From Anisakis pegreffii (lineage: Eukaryota; Nematoda; Chromadorea; Rhabditida; Anisakidae): DNA of 64,000 nucleotides. The notes under the pieces are model-generated. The model was given only the letters and a program-made list of their open reading frames with translations. It had not been told where the DNA came from and did not search any database. Shown in pieces: positions 27,801-39,374 of the stretch (position 1 is its first letter; every line of letters begins with the position of its first letter). The stretch is taken from contig JAPYMA010001021.1 in NCBI GenBank assembly GCA_035041965.1, positions 31,959-95,958 on the forward strand, written 5' to 3'. Made by a program: the position numbers and the translations under genes.

Positions 27801-30800
27801 ACGAAGCACGTTCCATCTTGCAGCCCAATACCAATCGCACATTGCATAACTATTCAATAAGCATCATCACCACATCTATTCTATTATAGTTATCTCCTCA
27901 TTCATCATATTTCATTACACTCACAAAAAATACATTCTTTCTCTTTTATCAATCAACCACTCCTCACTGTAAAGTTACAGCAGCTACATATCATCCCATC
28001 TTACATCTTACAGCCATATAGCACATATTTGAATTCTAAAATTCTCAAAATGTTACCTTATAATCGAATGGTATTATAGTAACTATTAATGATCAATAGT
28101 AACTGCCATAATAGTAGCTATTTGATTACTATTATTGGATTACTATTACTTGATTGTTATAACAATCAAGTAATAGTAATCCAATAATAGTAATCAAATA
28201 ATAGTAACCAAATAATAATAATCATAGTCAAATAATAATAATCCAATAGTAATAGTAATAATCAAATAATAATATTAGTAATGATACTAGTTATAACTGT
28301 AATAATAGTAACAGTATCAATAGTAATAGTCAAGTAGTAATAAAGTAATCAAATGCACCAAGTAGTATCAATAAGCGCACCACATAAGCCGAACCACCAC
28401 CACAATAAATTGATGATACTACTAACCAACTAAAAACCACATTCACACAGTAACACGACAACCACTAAACAACCAACCACTCAGGACGCGAACACAACCA
28501 ACAATGACTGTCAACAATGACTATCACCTCTTATCAGCTGTCACCGAGAGTGGAGAGACGACAGAGAAAAAGATCTGATTTTTGCCGCGCGCGCGCTCAA
28601 ATTGATCAAGATCGATCAAAAATATCGATAATACGATTTGAACTGATCTGAAGTGATCTGCCCAAACAGCGCTAAAATAATAAATACTGTCAATAATACT
28701 AATAATAATAATAACAAACAATAACACTGCGATCAATTCCTCTTATTGTTATCATCAATACCAACACCACAATTTAATAATCCCATCTCTCGCAGCACAA
28801 AACCACACAATAACAACAACAATGACAGCACAATATCACCACCAAACAACAGCCACAGCCACAATCTTACAGCTAAATTCCGCCAATCTTACAGCTAAAT
28901 ACCACCACTCAACTCAACAATATTACCCTTAAACTACTCTACTCTTTAAGTTTAACTCTTAACTATCTACTTACCTACACCAAGCAGGCAGTGCAACTAA
29001 TCAGTTTAAAACTTATCCTAATCTTGCAGCTAAATATCATTCTCTTTCTAATATCCTTATCTCTCTCTTATATCCCCTCCTCCTATTAAACTGATATCCG
29101 CACTTCGCACTTAAATCCCTTCCGTCCTCTCCTTCAACTTATTCACCTAAGACATAACTAATTCGTTGCTTAATTAAATTACCTTATTACAGCACTATAT
29201 CACTCACTAATATCCACCCGTTACACACATATCCGTTCCTCAAAATGATTCATCAACCAATTACAGCACAATATCTCACATCCCATCCAACCTTAATTAA
29301 ATTCCACCATTCAAAACATTCTCTGACTCATCACACTCCATCGCATTCATCCTTATCCTCGATTGAATATCATCATAATTTTATAACAGCTCAATATCTA
29401 ACCATGCCAATTTCCATGCAACCATCTTCTGAAATAACCCACAAACGTCCAGATCTTATAGAACACCTCAAAGTACCTTTTATGATGTGTAACCTTTGAC
29501 CTTTCAAGTACAGATATGACCTTCGTTATGTTACTTAAACGTTTTGTTGTAATAATAATATAATAATAATAAAACTAATAATAATGATACTACTAATAAT
29601 AATAACGAGAGCATGACTCTATCAATCGACTATCACTTGTCATTCTCAGTACTGCAATCCATCTCAATCAATCTAGCAATATACTGCCCTTATATACCTG
29701 TGACCTTTTAATTACCTATTACGTCCTTATTAATTAATTATATCAATGTTACCTACAATAATAACAACAATACGAAAAGCTACCAAAGGAATATATTAAC
29801 AAACATCACATTATTGCTGCAGATAGATAGCTGCAATATAAGCTTATCTCACGGGAATAGCGCTGTAACTTACTTATTAACACTAAATCAAAACTATGCA
29901 AAATTAATAAATATACCAAAATATATAAATTAAATATACATATATATAATAAATATTATTAAAAATATATATATATATATAATTATTAATTATAATATCT
30001 AAATGACAAATACAGAGGGGTATATCAAGTGGTCTATTAATCAAACAACGCAACGCAACCAGCCCTAACCCTAACTTGACCAAAAAAGGACCTTGAACAG
30101 GGTTTTACTCCCTCCTCTTAAAGGGAAAGGACGATGCGACGGCGAGTGTCAACGCTAAACGAGGAGAGCATTGCAGAAAAAAACAAAACGAGAGACAGAG
30201 AGAGAACACCTCAAATTAAAATGACGTCATAATAATAATAATTCGATTCATCAGATCAACTAAAATTAGCTAAGCTCAATTTTTCATTAATTGTAAGATA
30301 ACGACATTTGGGCAGAGACAGAGATAACAGGAAAAGAAAAAGAGAGAAAAACTCTGAAGAAAGATCACAAAAATGAAGAGAGATGCAGAGAGGGCCAGAG
30401 AAGCAGACAAAGAAGCGTGAGACAGAGAGAGAGGCAGATTCACTCATTAGATAAGAACACCCCAACCTTCAACACACTCATAAATAACTAAACATCTTAA
30501 GACAGCCGCTAAAATTTTCACAACATTTACGAACATAATCCCAATACAATTATCACGTTGTCATCAAAATACCTACCTACCTACCGTACCCCTATTATCC
30601 CCCCTCCCCTTCCCATAGGCAGAAAACTGTGAACTCCGCTATTCTACCCAAGCTGACGACCGGGGGGGGGGGTGTGAACCAGATAATCAACTACATATAA
30701 ACTAAACACTATCATCTCATCCCACCTCTCCAATTCACTCACAAACGCCTAATAAATTTACCGCAAATCCCCTATAATAAACCCATCCTCATCAAAAGAT

Positions 30801-33800
30801 TGCCGTCGATACAAATCCTCCTCACTAAACTCTTGCCTTCTAAGCGCGTAACCTTTTGACCTTCCCATTTCTTTGTTTCACCCACAAATGAATAATAATA
30901 ATCTAAGATCACTTCTCAAATCAGATCAACTCAAATCAACTCAATCCCAAGTCCAAATCCCAAATCCAATCCCAAATAAATCAAAATAACCACCACAATC
31001 CACTGACCATCTCACTCAAATCCCTCTAATTAATCATTCCCCTAACCCCAAATCAGTCAAATCAAACTAAATAAATAAATCTCGATCCATCAAAATCCAA
31101 AATCCGCCAATATCCCTCTCAAAACAGGTGCTCTCATAACACCACCACCACCACCACCATAAATAACACCTCTCAATCCCAAATAACATCTCAAAAGACA
31201 ACACAATCAGATTCATCACATCAGATATATATCACAATATTATTATTTATTATCATAAATAATAATAATAATAATTAAAACTAATCCAAATCCCACCTGA
31301 CGGTGATATCTGCGTTACGTTCACTCCAATCGCGTCGAGAACCTTCAAACTCTCGCCAATTATTTCTATCTGCAACATAAATAAATACCTTCAATTCACC
31401 ATCCACCTACCCAAATTTGATACCATCGATACTAATTACAACTCAATTACCCATATTAACAATAATAATAACAATAAATAATACACAATAAATAATAATA
31501 AATAACAATAATAATAATAAATAATACACAATAACAATAATAAATAATAATAAATACTGCAAAACGACCACTATAACACCTCCAGATGCCATGCCATCTC
31601 ATTCCCCACACAACTAACCAGCTAACCCACTTAAGATGTAACATACAATTTTTTAAAACTCGTTTTTTCATTATGAATACGCCCAATTTACTCACTCTTA
31701 CTATTACTATTACTACTATTACTATTATTACTGCTATTACTATTACTAATATCAAATACTAGTAATCATGATAGTAGTAAAAATAACACAACTTGCAACA
31801 AACCACATTCTCCTCACCCAAAACAACAACAACTCTTCAAAATAATACCCGTCCCCGCCTCAATTTGTCACAAATCCGATCTAAATCCCCTGGGTGGATC
31901 ACATATATCCATCTATCTGCATGCATATCCAAATCCTATCCATCCAGAGATACCTAGCCCACCAATATCCAGTGTCTTGATCCTAGAGATCCCTCGGGTC
32001 CACTCAGATTTATCATAAATCTCACCAAATCCCACTTGTTTTGTTTATCTCCTCTACTCTTTTTTGTTCCCATATCCACCCCAATTTATCCTCATATCCA
32101 CCCTAATCTAACCAAATATTGTATTATATGGATATAATTTGTAACAATAATAACAAAACACAATATTACAGCGCAATATCATCATTCCAATCGCAAATTA
32201 TTACAGCGCATATAACAAAAAATTCGATTCATATGAAGATATTGCGCTGTAATTTGCTCACATGAAAAATGACGGAACACAAAAATATGTTCGATCAGAT
32301 TGATCAAATTGATCAATGCAATGATCAAATTCGATCAGATTAAATAAACAAACGCGATATAAAGTGATCAACAACACAATAGCAACAATAACAATAACAT
32401 AATAACAATACAGAATATATAGCTGTAATAAGTTAATTAATCATCACCAGATCTACCCATACATATATCCCTTTATCCACCCATATCCACCTATATCCCT
32501 TCATATATCCATCAATATCTTTATATAAATGAGACCAGCTGAGACCTCAACCGCACTCGTCAATATCAATAACAATAATACCAACATTGTTCTAGTCTCC
32601 TATATCAATACCCCCCTGTACCTATATCAACACCCCTTCATGAATACCCCTATAACAATACCTCCTATTGCACCCCCCAGTGATACACCCTATTCAATAC
32701 CTCCTATATATCACCCTCTATCAATACCCTCCAAATACCCCTATTCAATACCCCCTCATACCCTAGCACTTCAACTAGAACCAACCCCATCCATCCACAC
32801 CAGAGGTGTCTGTCTGTCAACAAATAACACTATCGATTCCCCAAAGCATTTTCCCTCCCTCCCTCCCTCCCTCCTCCATATCAAATTACATTCAATAACG
32901 TTTTAATTAATTATCTCCACCATTCATACCAACATCCATATCCATACCCATCGCCACACACTTATACTCATATTATACTTACACTTACTAATATTACTTC
33001 TTCATAACTTACAGCTCTATATCACCACTCGACAGCTTCATATCCACCCCCTACTGCAACCCAAAATCCCGTCTGCAGCTCTATATCTCACCCCTATTGC
33101 ATCTTCTCTTCAAGATCCATTTTCACCCGCCCATATCCTTAATACAATATATCCTCAATTTCTAATCCATTTACATCCGTTACATATATCCAACTTATGC
33201 AGCCATATAATCAAAATGATACAGCCATATAGTCAAATATCAAATAATGAACAGAGACATGCGGATAAATGAACACAACTAGACAGGTTCGCTTTAGACA
33301 GGTAAATAGACAGGTAAGTAATAGACAGGTAAATAATAATAGACAGGTAAATAGACAGGTAAATAATAATACCCACCGAATCAGTCTTTCCCTCAGTTGC
33401 CTTCCGCAATTTTTCGGAGGCGTTCGGAACACAATCTCCCGCTGAAATTTATTACTTTATTACTAATTCGCTAACAATAATAATAAATAATACTCCTAAA
33501 TAATAGTAAATAAATAAATATTATTTAAATCCCACCACGATTTGACCGATTTCACCTCATCTTCAATGCAAATCGACTACTCAACACGCAGCACAAAATC
33601 AAACTCGCCTAATGCAGCCCAAAACCCAAAATTTCAAGCATATAAATGCAAATGATCATACAAAACACAGCAAACGTTATAATCCGCGACAAATACAATA
33701 CAATACCTTTTTTCACCTTCCCACAACAAACACTCTATAATACAAACAAAATATTCTATTATATAGCTGCAACAGCTAGCCGTATTTATAATAATAATAA

Positions 33801-36800
33801 ATAATAATAAATATAATAAATAATAAAAAATATTCAATCGTATCTATCAATTTTTTCACCTTCATTCCAACAAATCTATACATTCACTATCTCACCAATT
33901 CTCTCACCGTCTAATTCTCTCATTTTCTAATGCAATACAGCCATATCTCTTCTGTTCTCTGCATCTCTGACCATTCATACAATACAATACAGTCGCTATT
34001 TTTAATTAATTTTTTACGGAATTTTCATTAAAAACGAAAAATTTCCATCAAAACAGACGATAATAAATAATAATAAATAACAATAAATAATAAATAATAA
34101 TAAATAACAATAATAAATAAAATATATCTACTCATTCACTCAATTCAATGCAACTTCGTTCATTATCTCAAAAAACCAATCTGCTATATAGCTGCACCAA
34201 CTATACAGCTGCATCACATACAACTGCCAACTTCACATCTCTTACAGCTTTATATTCCACCTCTTGCAGCCATATATACACACCTATGCCGTTTGAACAT
34301 CGTCTTTTGTATTCAGAAACCGTAACTTAACCCAACCCAAACAACCAAAATCAAGTAAAATAAAAACGAATTCCATCTCAAAGCTGACTTGAATCATCAA
34401 ATAATTTTCAACAAAAGTCACAAACGTTCCCTTTGTAACATTCACTCAACAATTTTATTTACTCTCACATCAGATATATTCTCTCAATTGTTTTCTATTC
34501 AACGCCAAATAATTCTATCCTTTTGATGTCTCAATCTTTATGTACTAGTCACAAACGATCCAACAAACAAAACGCTTCAAAAACATTTTTTGTTATATAG
34601 CTGTAATAGATACCAACATTCATCTCTCGCAGCTTTATATCTAAAACCGGAATACATCAGATCACATAACTGAACCATTTCATTCGAACAACTCAACAAA
34701 ACCCTACAACTCTACTTACCACTTCTATACGTAATAAACGTGACAGTGTTGTGATGAAATGTCGTTTACAATGATGGAATATCGTTTGTGATGTAAATGC
34801 TCTGTGATGAAATGTCGTTTAGCAAAAAAACAATTGTGATGGAATGTCGTCGTCGTTGTCCTCATCATCACCAAATAGATGTCATTGACTCCACACAAAA
34901 AAGTAATTGAAATCCACTCGTCTCTTATTGAAAAATAGCAATGAATAACCAAATTCCGTTCAAGACCCAAATCACATTCCAGTCACACCATTTTCCAACC
35001 AATTACGACAATATACAAAATTCCAACACCAAACCCATTCATCTATCTATTATACGTTTCCATCCGTGACATTTCATTAAACTCAATAACAAATTTCTCA
35101 ATAAAAAAAAACGCAAATTGAATCTCGATTGTACTGTAATCGACTAATCGATCAAATACTAATCACTGATATAATACTGATCCAATACTAATAATAAGTA
35201 ATAATATATAATAATAATGAACAATAATAATAAATAAAAACAATCCCATCCCAAATCACCAACTTCAAACAACACCACACACTCCCGAACCCATCTACAC
35301 CTAAACACCGCACCTAACCGAACCGACCAGTCACCAGCCATCACAACACCAACAATGAATGAATAACTACCACTCAACCCACTTTATACTGATCAGTGGT
35401 ACCATTTTCGCGCCTTTTTTCGAAAAAAATGATCAAAATAATCACTGATCAGTACGATTTTCGCGCCTTTTATCGAAAAAATGATCAAAATAATCACTGA
35501 TCAGTACGATTTTCGCGCCTTTTATCATTCTCATACCTATTTTGTTATCATTATTATCGCTCTCTGTGACATTGACACGATATGATACGTAAAAATTCAC
35601 TCGATACAATAGAAATCATGAAAAAAGACTGTAAACTACCCGTGATCATGCAATATATCATGAAAAAACACTGTAAATCGCCCGTGATCATGAAAAACAT
35701 CATAAAAAAGACCGTAAATTTCACATGATCATACAGAATATCATGGAAAATCACTGTAAATCGCTCGTGATCATGCAAAATATCATGAAGACAGACTGTA
35801 CAATCATGAAAAAAGACTGTAAAATGCATGAAATCACTTACTAACTGCATGTAAAAGTGTCACCAACAGCTTCACATCCCGCAGATCGTTACTCAGATCG
35901 CTGATGTGCCTCGGTGACGTCGACGAGGTTGAGGCACACCTCGCCAGGTGCCGATTCGCCCAGTCGGTGTAGATCTTAATTTTTATTTTATTTATTATTA
36001 TTATTACTTATCACAATTATAATCACTATAATACTATATCTCAAAAGTGATCAAAGTGATCAAAAGTGATCAAAGTGATCAAAATTGATCACAATCGATT
36101 GAATATTTCCGGTTTTCATTCCGATCACCCAACTAACATCAAACTATTCACTATCTCAAAGTACTCATCTAAACTTTTTGTACTCTTCTTAATTCTTTTA
36201 TGTATTACGCAAAATACATCGTATCAGATAATAATCTCACCAAATTTAAACATTCCACTGATTTTATCTCTCTAAAATCAACCATCCACGCAAAATCACT
36301 CCCAAATCCCAATCAATTACCCACGTTCACAATATTCTACCCGTTCACTAAAATTATACTACAGCTATATACCGCATTTCGCAGCTATATACCGCATTTC
36401 GCAGCTATATACCACCACCACATCAATCCAATCCATAAACACGTCTTCATTAAGCAAATTCGCCCAGCTGAGAGCCTTCTTACGCAATAATATTAAGATG
36501 CCACATTCAATAATTACATTATATTACTAACATTCGGCACATAGGTTCATTATAGCTGCTTACTTTCTTAATGAGGTTATTCAATCAGATACTCAAAGAG
36601 TGACCACTGACCACTGACCAACTTAAGCTGGATTTCATCTGAGAGCAGGAGAGAGAGAGAAACAGAAACAAACATCAAAACAAGACCAAATTCAGGCATT
36701 ACTCCCACGGATTACCCAAATATAAGCTCGAAATCAATCGAAATTAAAGGAACAGCCATTCGAATCATATAACCGGTGGTCGTAATAACCGTTCTGCACT

Positions 36801-38884
36801 GGTTTTAATTAACTAATTAACTAATTAAATTACAAACCTCCCACCACCCCAAATCAATCCCATACCTAATGAATCTCTCCTTATTTAATTAAACCACCTA
36901 ATTATTACTATATTCATTAAAGTAATCACTATTATACAAAACATCCATCCATATCTCTACAAGACATTATCAAACGAACACAGTCAATTCCCATCGTGAA
37001 TATAACTCCGTAATAGAGCTGCAACATGCTCATAACTGAAATATAGCTGCAATATTATGACTACTGAAATAGAGCTGCAGTAAACTAATTACCGTAACAT
37101 AATGATTTCTAAAATATAGCTGCAATACTCATTATGGTCATTAATTAATTAAGCAATTACATAATGAACCATACAAAACAATAATAATAACAATAATAAA
37201 ATTACTAATCCACCTCATTAAACCAGCCCCATATCACTCCTAAGTCAATCCAGCAAACCACTTGACCTCATTACAATACTTAAATGAAAACACTTAAAAC
37301 CAACTGCCAAATTACTCCAAAACAATAATAATAATAACAATAAAAACAATAACATAATAACAATAAAACAATAACAATAATACTAACAAATGACCACTAC
37401 AATACTCGATAATCAACACAATATGACCGATCTCATATTACCCACCCAAATGACCATCCTCTATCTTTTTATTCAACAAAATGACCACTGTCCACTCAAT
37501 ATGCTCACATTAATATTCATTAATAATAATAAATAATAATAACAAAGATATACCCAACGTTATTACTACTGACTCTATTCCCGTCAATCTGCTATGTGCC
37601 TATTCAATTGCAATGCCTAATCCTGCTGATACTCTCATGGGATATCGCACCTTTTATCTTTTAGCAACATCTGTTATATCCCTTCCAATCTTACTCCCCT
37701 TAATAGATGCGCTAAATGGTCCTGCAACGATTTCTGGTATTGCGCTGCAGCATCAGCAACAGTTCACCTAATACAGCTGAATATTAACTATTACTACTAT
37801 TATCAAAACATTTCATCAAAAATTCACCTTCTGAAAGCCCATTGCAGACTCTCCCAAATTCAATCCGTTGATAAAAACGGCAGCACAATATCTTTGACAA
37901 TAATAAGACAAATACTGTTGAAAACAGTACAAATAGTGCCTCAGATTATGAATACGATTAATATTTAGCTGCTATTTTCCAATGGTCAGTACTACAGCTA
38001 AATATTACTTAAGAATAAAGCTTCAGCATAACAGGAAGATGCCATTTACATACATCCAACTAAATAAGATAATCTTCTTGACTAATTGCTCATGACTGGG
38101 CGTGATAAAAGCATCCATCCAGCTGAGGATGCCAGTCAGGCCTGAGTGCATACAGCCTACTCCTCAAGGCAGCTATTTCAGATCCACCTTTCCCTTTCAA
38201 TTCACTCTAATGATCTCCACTCCAATCCACTCCAAATCCAAATCAAATGTCTAATTGCAAAATTCAACTGCTATAAGCCTAAATCCAACTGACTTCAGTC
38301 ATTTGACACGATAGATTTTATGTATAAACCTAACTTTTCGCAGCTTAATCCCTTTTATCAAAGTAAAGAATAAAAGAATGAGATATCCTCTTAAATCCGA
38401 TATCCTCACAAGTTAATCCCCTTGAGGAGTTGCTGCTTATTTTATCTCAAATGAGTAGTACTTTTAACTTCTCAAATTCAGCTTAATGCAGCCTTATATC
38501 ACTTCAAACTCAGCTTAATGCAGCCTTATATCACTTCATATCAACAGATATAAGGCTGCATTAATATACACAGCTGCACTTTCACAGATGAACTACACTA
38601 ATGATGTGCGTTTACAGATAAGAGTACATCCTAATCATCTGTAAAACTAATTAATTAAGGACCAGATATGACGGGTCCTACAACGATTTATACCGTACAA
38701 CACATAAATCAATTCACAGGAAGTTCACTTCATATTACATCAACAACGTTCACTATTTATGATTTATTGACTCCATTATTTATTATTATACATTTTTATT
38801 TTTTATAATAATAATATACAATAATAATAATAATAAATAAAAAAGGCTCACCGGTATGAGATCCCGATTCGATAGGGGGGCCAT
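1..38884 (-). CDS. unc-53: UNC-53 / neuron navigator (NAV) family protein, 5' part of gene
   Basis: UNC-53/NAV proteins are cytoskeletal scaffolds that direct longitudinal migration of axons and cells; they have an N-terminal calponin-homology (CH) domain, long Ser-rich linkers, coiled coils and a C-terminal AAA ATPase. I could join 27 exons whose phases all agree, giving 5,622 coding bases (1,874 residues) from an ATG at 38,884 to the window edge. The exons carry landmarks I know from C. elegans UNC-53: IYTDWANRHL in the CH domain, TIGVVSPMM, CRTSQRG, YHSLDRKAHL, LQLHKLSDDG and SHRSSMSSSSKGSK. The AAA module lies beyond base 1, so the gene is partial. The part seen already exceeds the full C. 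elegans protein (about 1,650 residues from memory) because of Ser, Ala, Asn, Gln and His-rich expansions. The next gene upstream, F-spondin, is divergent. The assignment is secure; a few exon edges are not. Confidence 0.94.
2052..2142 (+). promoter_or_regulatory. Cluster of four CRE/ATF (TGACGTCA) sites
   Basis: The perfect 8-base palindrome TGACGTCA occurs at 2,052-2,059, 2,076-2,083, 2,100-2,107 and 2,135-2,142, spaced 24, 24 and 35 bases. A fifth lies at 2,507-2,514. This is the CREB/ATF bZIP binding site. The cluster lies in an unc-53 intron just upstream of the GC-rich frame. Confidence 0.65.
2211..2642 (+). CDS. Unassigned GC-rich open frame inside an unc-53 intron
   Basis: A plus-strand frame of about 143 codons runs from after a stop at 2,208 to TAA at 2,640-2,642, and includes GILRKSIFEALDDRPYLP and LLLDVCQHVDDDAF. 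It is far more GC rich than the surrounding intron, and its codon choice (many TCG, GAC, GTC, ACG) resembles the confirmed exons here. There is no ATG at the start (GTG at 2,229) and I see no 3' splice site directly upstream. The opposite strand is also open for 166 codons (2,105-2,605), so the coding strand is not proven. I do not recognise a domain. It may be an exon of a nested gene, a decayed retrogene or an unusual non-coding island. Confidence 0.3.
   Translation, partial: PIDDACVRSSSVGGASAATLSGILRKSIFEALDDRPYLPSGFVVPFGTHSSDTVLLLDVCQHVDDDAFVSATPKRDLARGNTAVLRQLPDATRNAARGDDVTFDFEKSSCVRRATDKMASAVDGISTIERDIPAADREAHRVA
4082..9165 (-). other. unc-53 introns with interspersed repeats and purine-rich islands
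   Basis: The intron stretches 4,082-6,273 and 6,751-9,165 contain many copies of the TTGCAGCTATATATC-type core (for example near 5,294, 7,160, 7,460 and 8,695), GATCA tracts (4,240-4,320, 5,030-5,095), AATAAT runs and one tRNA-like copy (4,356-4,430). Purine-rich GAGAGA islands at 7,790-8,080 and 8,390-8,560 stand out against the C+A-rich background. I see no other gene. Confidence 0.6.
4356..4430 (-). repeat. tRNA-derived SINE-like copy
   Basis: The minus strand carries TAGCGCAGAGGG (pol III A box), AGTTGGTAGGTGG, GGTTCAATTCC (B box), an end CAGCGAC and then TTTTTT (pol III stop). The 5' end does not pair properly with the 3' end, so it is a tRNA-derived retroposon or dead tRNA. Confidence 0.65.
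9822..11837 (-). other. unc-53 intron with GGTCCTGCCACGAAAT repeats
   Basis: This 2-kb intron contains the GGTCCTGCCACGAAAT repeats (10,675 and 11,018-11,088), several TATATAGCTGCAA cores (10,815, 10,850, 11,185) and a purine-rich island at 11,675-11,770. No gene is visible. Confidence 0.6.
11018..11088. repeat. GGTCCTGCCACGAAAT tandem repeat
   Basis: Three copies of a 26-base unit, ATGGTCCTGCCACGAAATT plus RGTGGTA, lie in tandem. Single copies or variants are at 10,675, 37,718 (GGTCCTGCAACGATTT) and 38,671 (GGTCCTACAACGATTT). Confidence 0.8.
11838..22388 (-). CDS. unc-53: unc-53 exons 7-15: low-complexity linker with SH3-type proline motifs
   Basis: Exons in transcript order are 22234-22388, 18140-18320, 17738-17987, 17376-17660, 15846-16210, 14454-14868, 13129-13972, 12883-13039 and 11838-12178. 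They code about residues 155-1,150. MLKIRLFNNNSS matches the MLKLKLFSSKN region of C. elegans UNC-53, KPVLAVKGI matches its KPTLAVKGV, and TIGVVSPMMSHRTL matches TIGVVSPIMAHKKL. Poly-Asn, poly-Ala, poly-Gln and APPPPPPTPP runs and the RRVPVPPPYSEVV segment suit a flexible linker that binds SH3-type partners. The 3' end of exon 15846-16210 is the weakest point: the only phase-compatible donor is GTTAAA, and a small extra exon could be missing there. Confidence 0.83.
14902..15026. repeat. Inverted repeat with CCCGGGCAAC arms
   Basis: AAATTTCTCGGGCAATGAAA at 14,902-14,921 matches the reverse complement of the sequence ending at 15,026, and both arms continue into a CCCGGG palindrome. The loop is about 50 bases. 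It resembles a small MITE-like hairpin just upstream of unc-53 exon 14,454-14,868. Confidence 0.65.
16290..16365. repeat. AACATTATGACAA tandem repeat
   Basis: ACATTATGACAA or ATTATGGCAA recurs six times in the unc-53 intron upstream of exon 15,846-16,210. Confidence 0.75.
18321..22233 (-). other. unc-53 intron dense in the interspersed core element
   Basis: This 3.9-kb intron is very G-poor on the plus strand. It has many GCAGCTNNATATC cores (near 19,560, 19,702, 19,895, 19,940, 20,730, 21,040, 21,180, 21,535, 21,570 and 22,098) and a GATCAAATT tract at 18,725-18,800. I see no gene. Confidence 0.6.
23599..38884 (-). CDS. unc-53: unc-53 exons 1-6: start codon and CH domain
   Basis: Exons in transcript order are 38852-38884, 35842-35974, 33377-33441, 31297-31369, 23760-23855 and 23599-23659. 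The first exon codes MAPLSNRDLIP and joins in phase 0 to IYTDWANRHLAR, as in C. elegans UNC-53 where LIP is followed by IYTDWANRHL; this fixes the start. Residues about 12-125 form the CH domain, ending with DGQLGAVLSLLYALSTFKQQ, which fits the family's conserved last helix. CH domains of this family bind actin-associated partners. The domain is cut into four exons separated by introns of about 1.9 to 7.4 kb, so most of the gene's length is intron around the CH domain. Confidence 0.92.
24448..24566. repeat. Direct duplication with CAGAGTGG head
   Basis: Two diverged copies of about 40-55 bases share CAGAGTGGT, GTGCCTCTTAATC or GTGCCCTCTTAATC, and CCGTTCCC. A related GGAGTCGCAGAGTGG head is at about 25,750-25,790 on the minus strand and another at 39,388 on the plus strand. 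Confidence 0.65.
28119..28200. repeat. 82-bp perfect palindrome
   Basis: Bases 28,119-28,159 are the exact reverse complement of 28,160-28,200, with no spacer; the centre is GTTATAAC. The arms are AT rich and made of TGATTACTATTAT-like units, so the DNA could extrude a cruciform and the RNA a 41-bp hairpin. Confidence 0.9.
33282..33367. repeat. AATAGACAGGTA tandem repeat
   Basis: AGACAGGTAA recurs five times with short AATAAT spacers, immediately downstream (transcript sense) of the donor of unc-53 exon 33,377-33,441. On the transcribed strand the unit reads TTACCTGTCT. Confidence 0.8.
34741..34852. repeat. GTGATGAAATGTCGTTT degenerate tandem repeat
   Basis: GTGATG(G)AATGTCGT-like units occur four to five times in about 110 bases of an unc-53 intron, interrupted by unique sequence. 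Confidence 0.7.
35396..35526. repeat. ~53-bp tandem repeat with TTTTCGCGCC
   Basis: TTTTCGCGCCTTTT recurs at 35,405, 35,458 and 35,510, each followed by CGAAAAAATGATCAAAAT (cut off in the last) and preceded by ACTGATCAGTACGA in the later two. About 2.4 copies. Confidence 0.8.
35608..35832. repeat. Diverged ~42-bp minisatellite
   Basis: Five to six degenerate units built from ATCATGAAAAAAGACTGTAA and CGCCCGTGATCATGCAAAA. The array abuts the splice donor of the unc-53 CH exon 35,842-35,974 on its intron side. Confidence 0.8.
38465..38575. repeat. Duplicated GCAGCCTTATATC element with hairpin
   Basis: A direct duplication containing CTCAGCTTAATGCAGCC followed by TTATATCACTTCA is followed by an inverted copy (ATATAAGGCTGCATTAA), giving a perfect 17-bp stem with a 16-base loop. 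The units are variants of the interspersed core family. Confidence 0.7.
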
Positions 38885-38916
38885 CGTCGCCCTGATCCAG
38901 GTCTGGGCACTCCTCT
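38885..38916 (-). promoter_or_regulatory. Candidate 5' leader and trans-splice acceptor of unc-53
   Basis: Reading the minus strand, a GGTTTAG acceptor-like sequence ends at 38,915 and is followed by a 30-base leader before the ATG at 38,884. Nematode transcripts commonly receive a spliced leader at such a site. An upstream non-coding exon is equally possible. Confidence 0.4.
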
Positions 38917-39374
38917 AAACCTCCCGTCCTCTCTCGCAGCTCTATACCACCCGCAACCCAGAATTGTTAACCTTCTGGAATTATATTAACCATCACATCG
39001 TAGCACTATACCGCCACCATATCGCAGCTCAATACCATCGTATGGCAGCACTATACCACCATATTACAACTCAATACCATCATACGGCAGCACTAAAGCA
39101 CAGCTCTATACCGCCATCATGTTACAGCTTTATACCAAAGTCATAAATCAACAATTTGTATGATAGCAATTCAAAATAACGATAATGTGACAATCGGCCA
39201 CTATCGATATTTGCATGTATGCCTGTGTATTCAAATGAGCGCATTCAAATGCCCATTACAACCACATTAAATATGCCATTTCCTAAATATTTCTGTCACA
39301 AAAATTCAAATTTTATGAGCGCCATTACCCAAAAATAAATCTGCAATAACTTTTCCCAGAATCGATAAATTCAC

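Larger units (their letters stand above)
23856..31296 (-). other. Longest unc-53 intron (7.4 kb) with palindrome and repeats
   Basis: It contains interspersed cores (24,383, 25,112, 25,194, 25,392, 25,923, 26,290), a direct duplication at 24,448-24,566, a GC-rich GGGGTCAATCTG cluster at 26,625-26,780, purine-rich islands (26,960-27,330 and 30,120-30,440) and the 82-bp palindrome at 28,119. No exon with consistent splice sites and protein similarity was found on either strand. Confidence 0.55.
31370..38851 (-). other. unc-53 introns around the first CH-domain exons
   Basis: The introns 31,370-33,376, 33,442-35,841 and 35,975-38,851 hold simple and tandem repeats (annotated separately), G-poor CCCCTATTCAATA-type sequence at 32,560-32,780 and many core elements (for example 36,381, 36,399, 37,020-37,130). 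I see no other gene. Confidence 0.55.
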
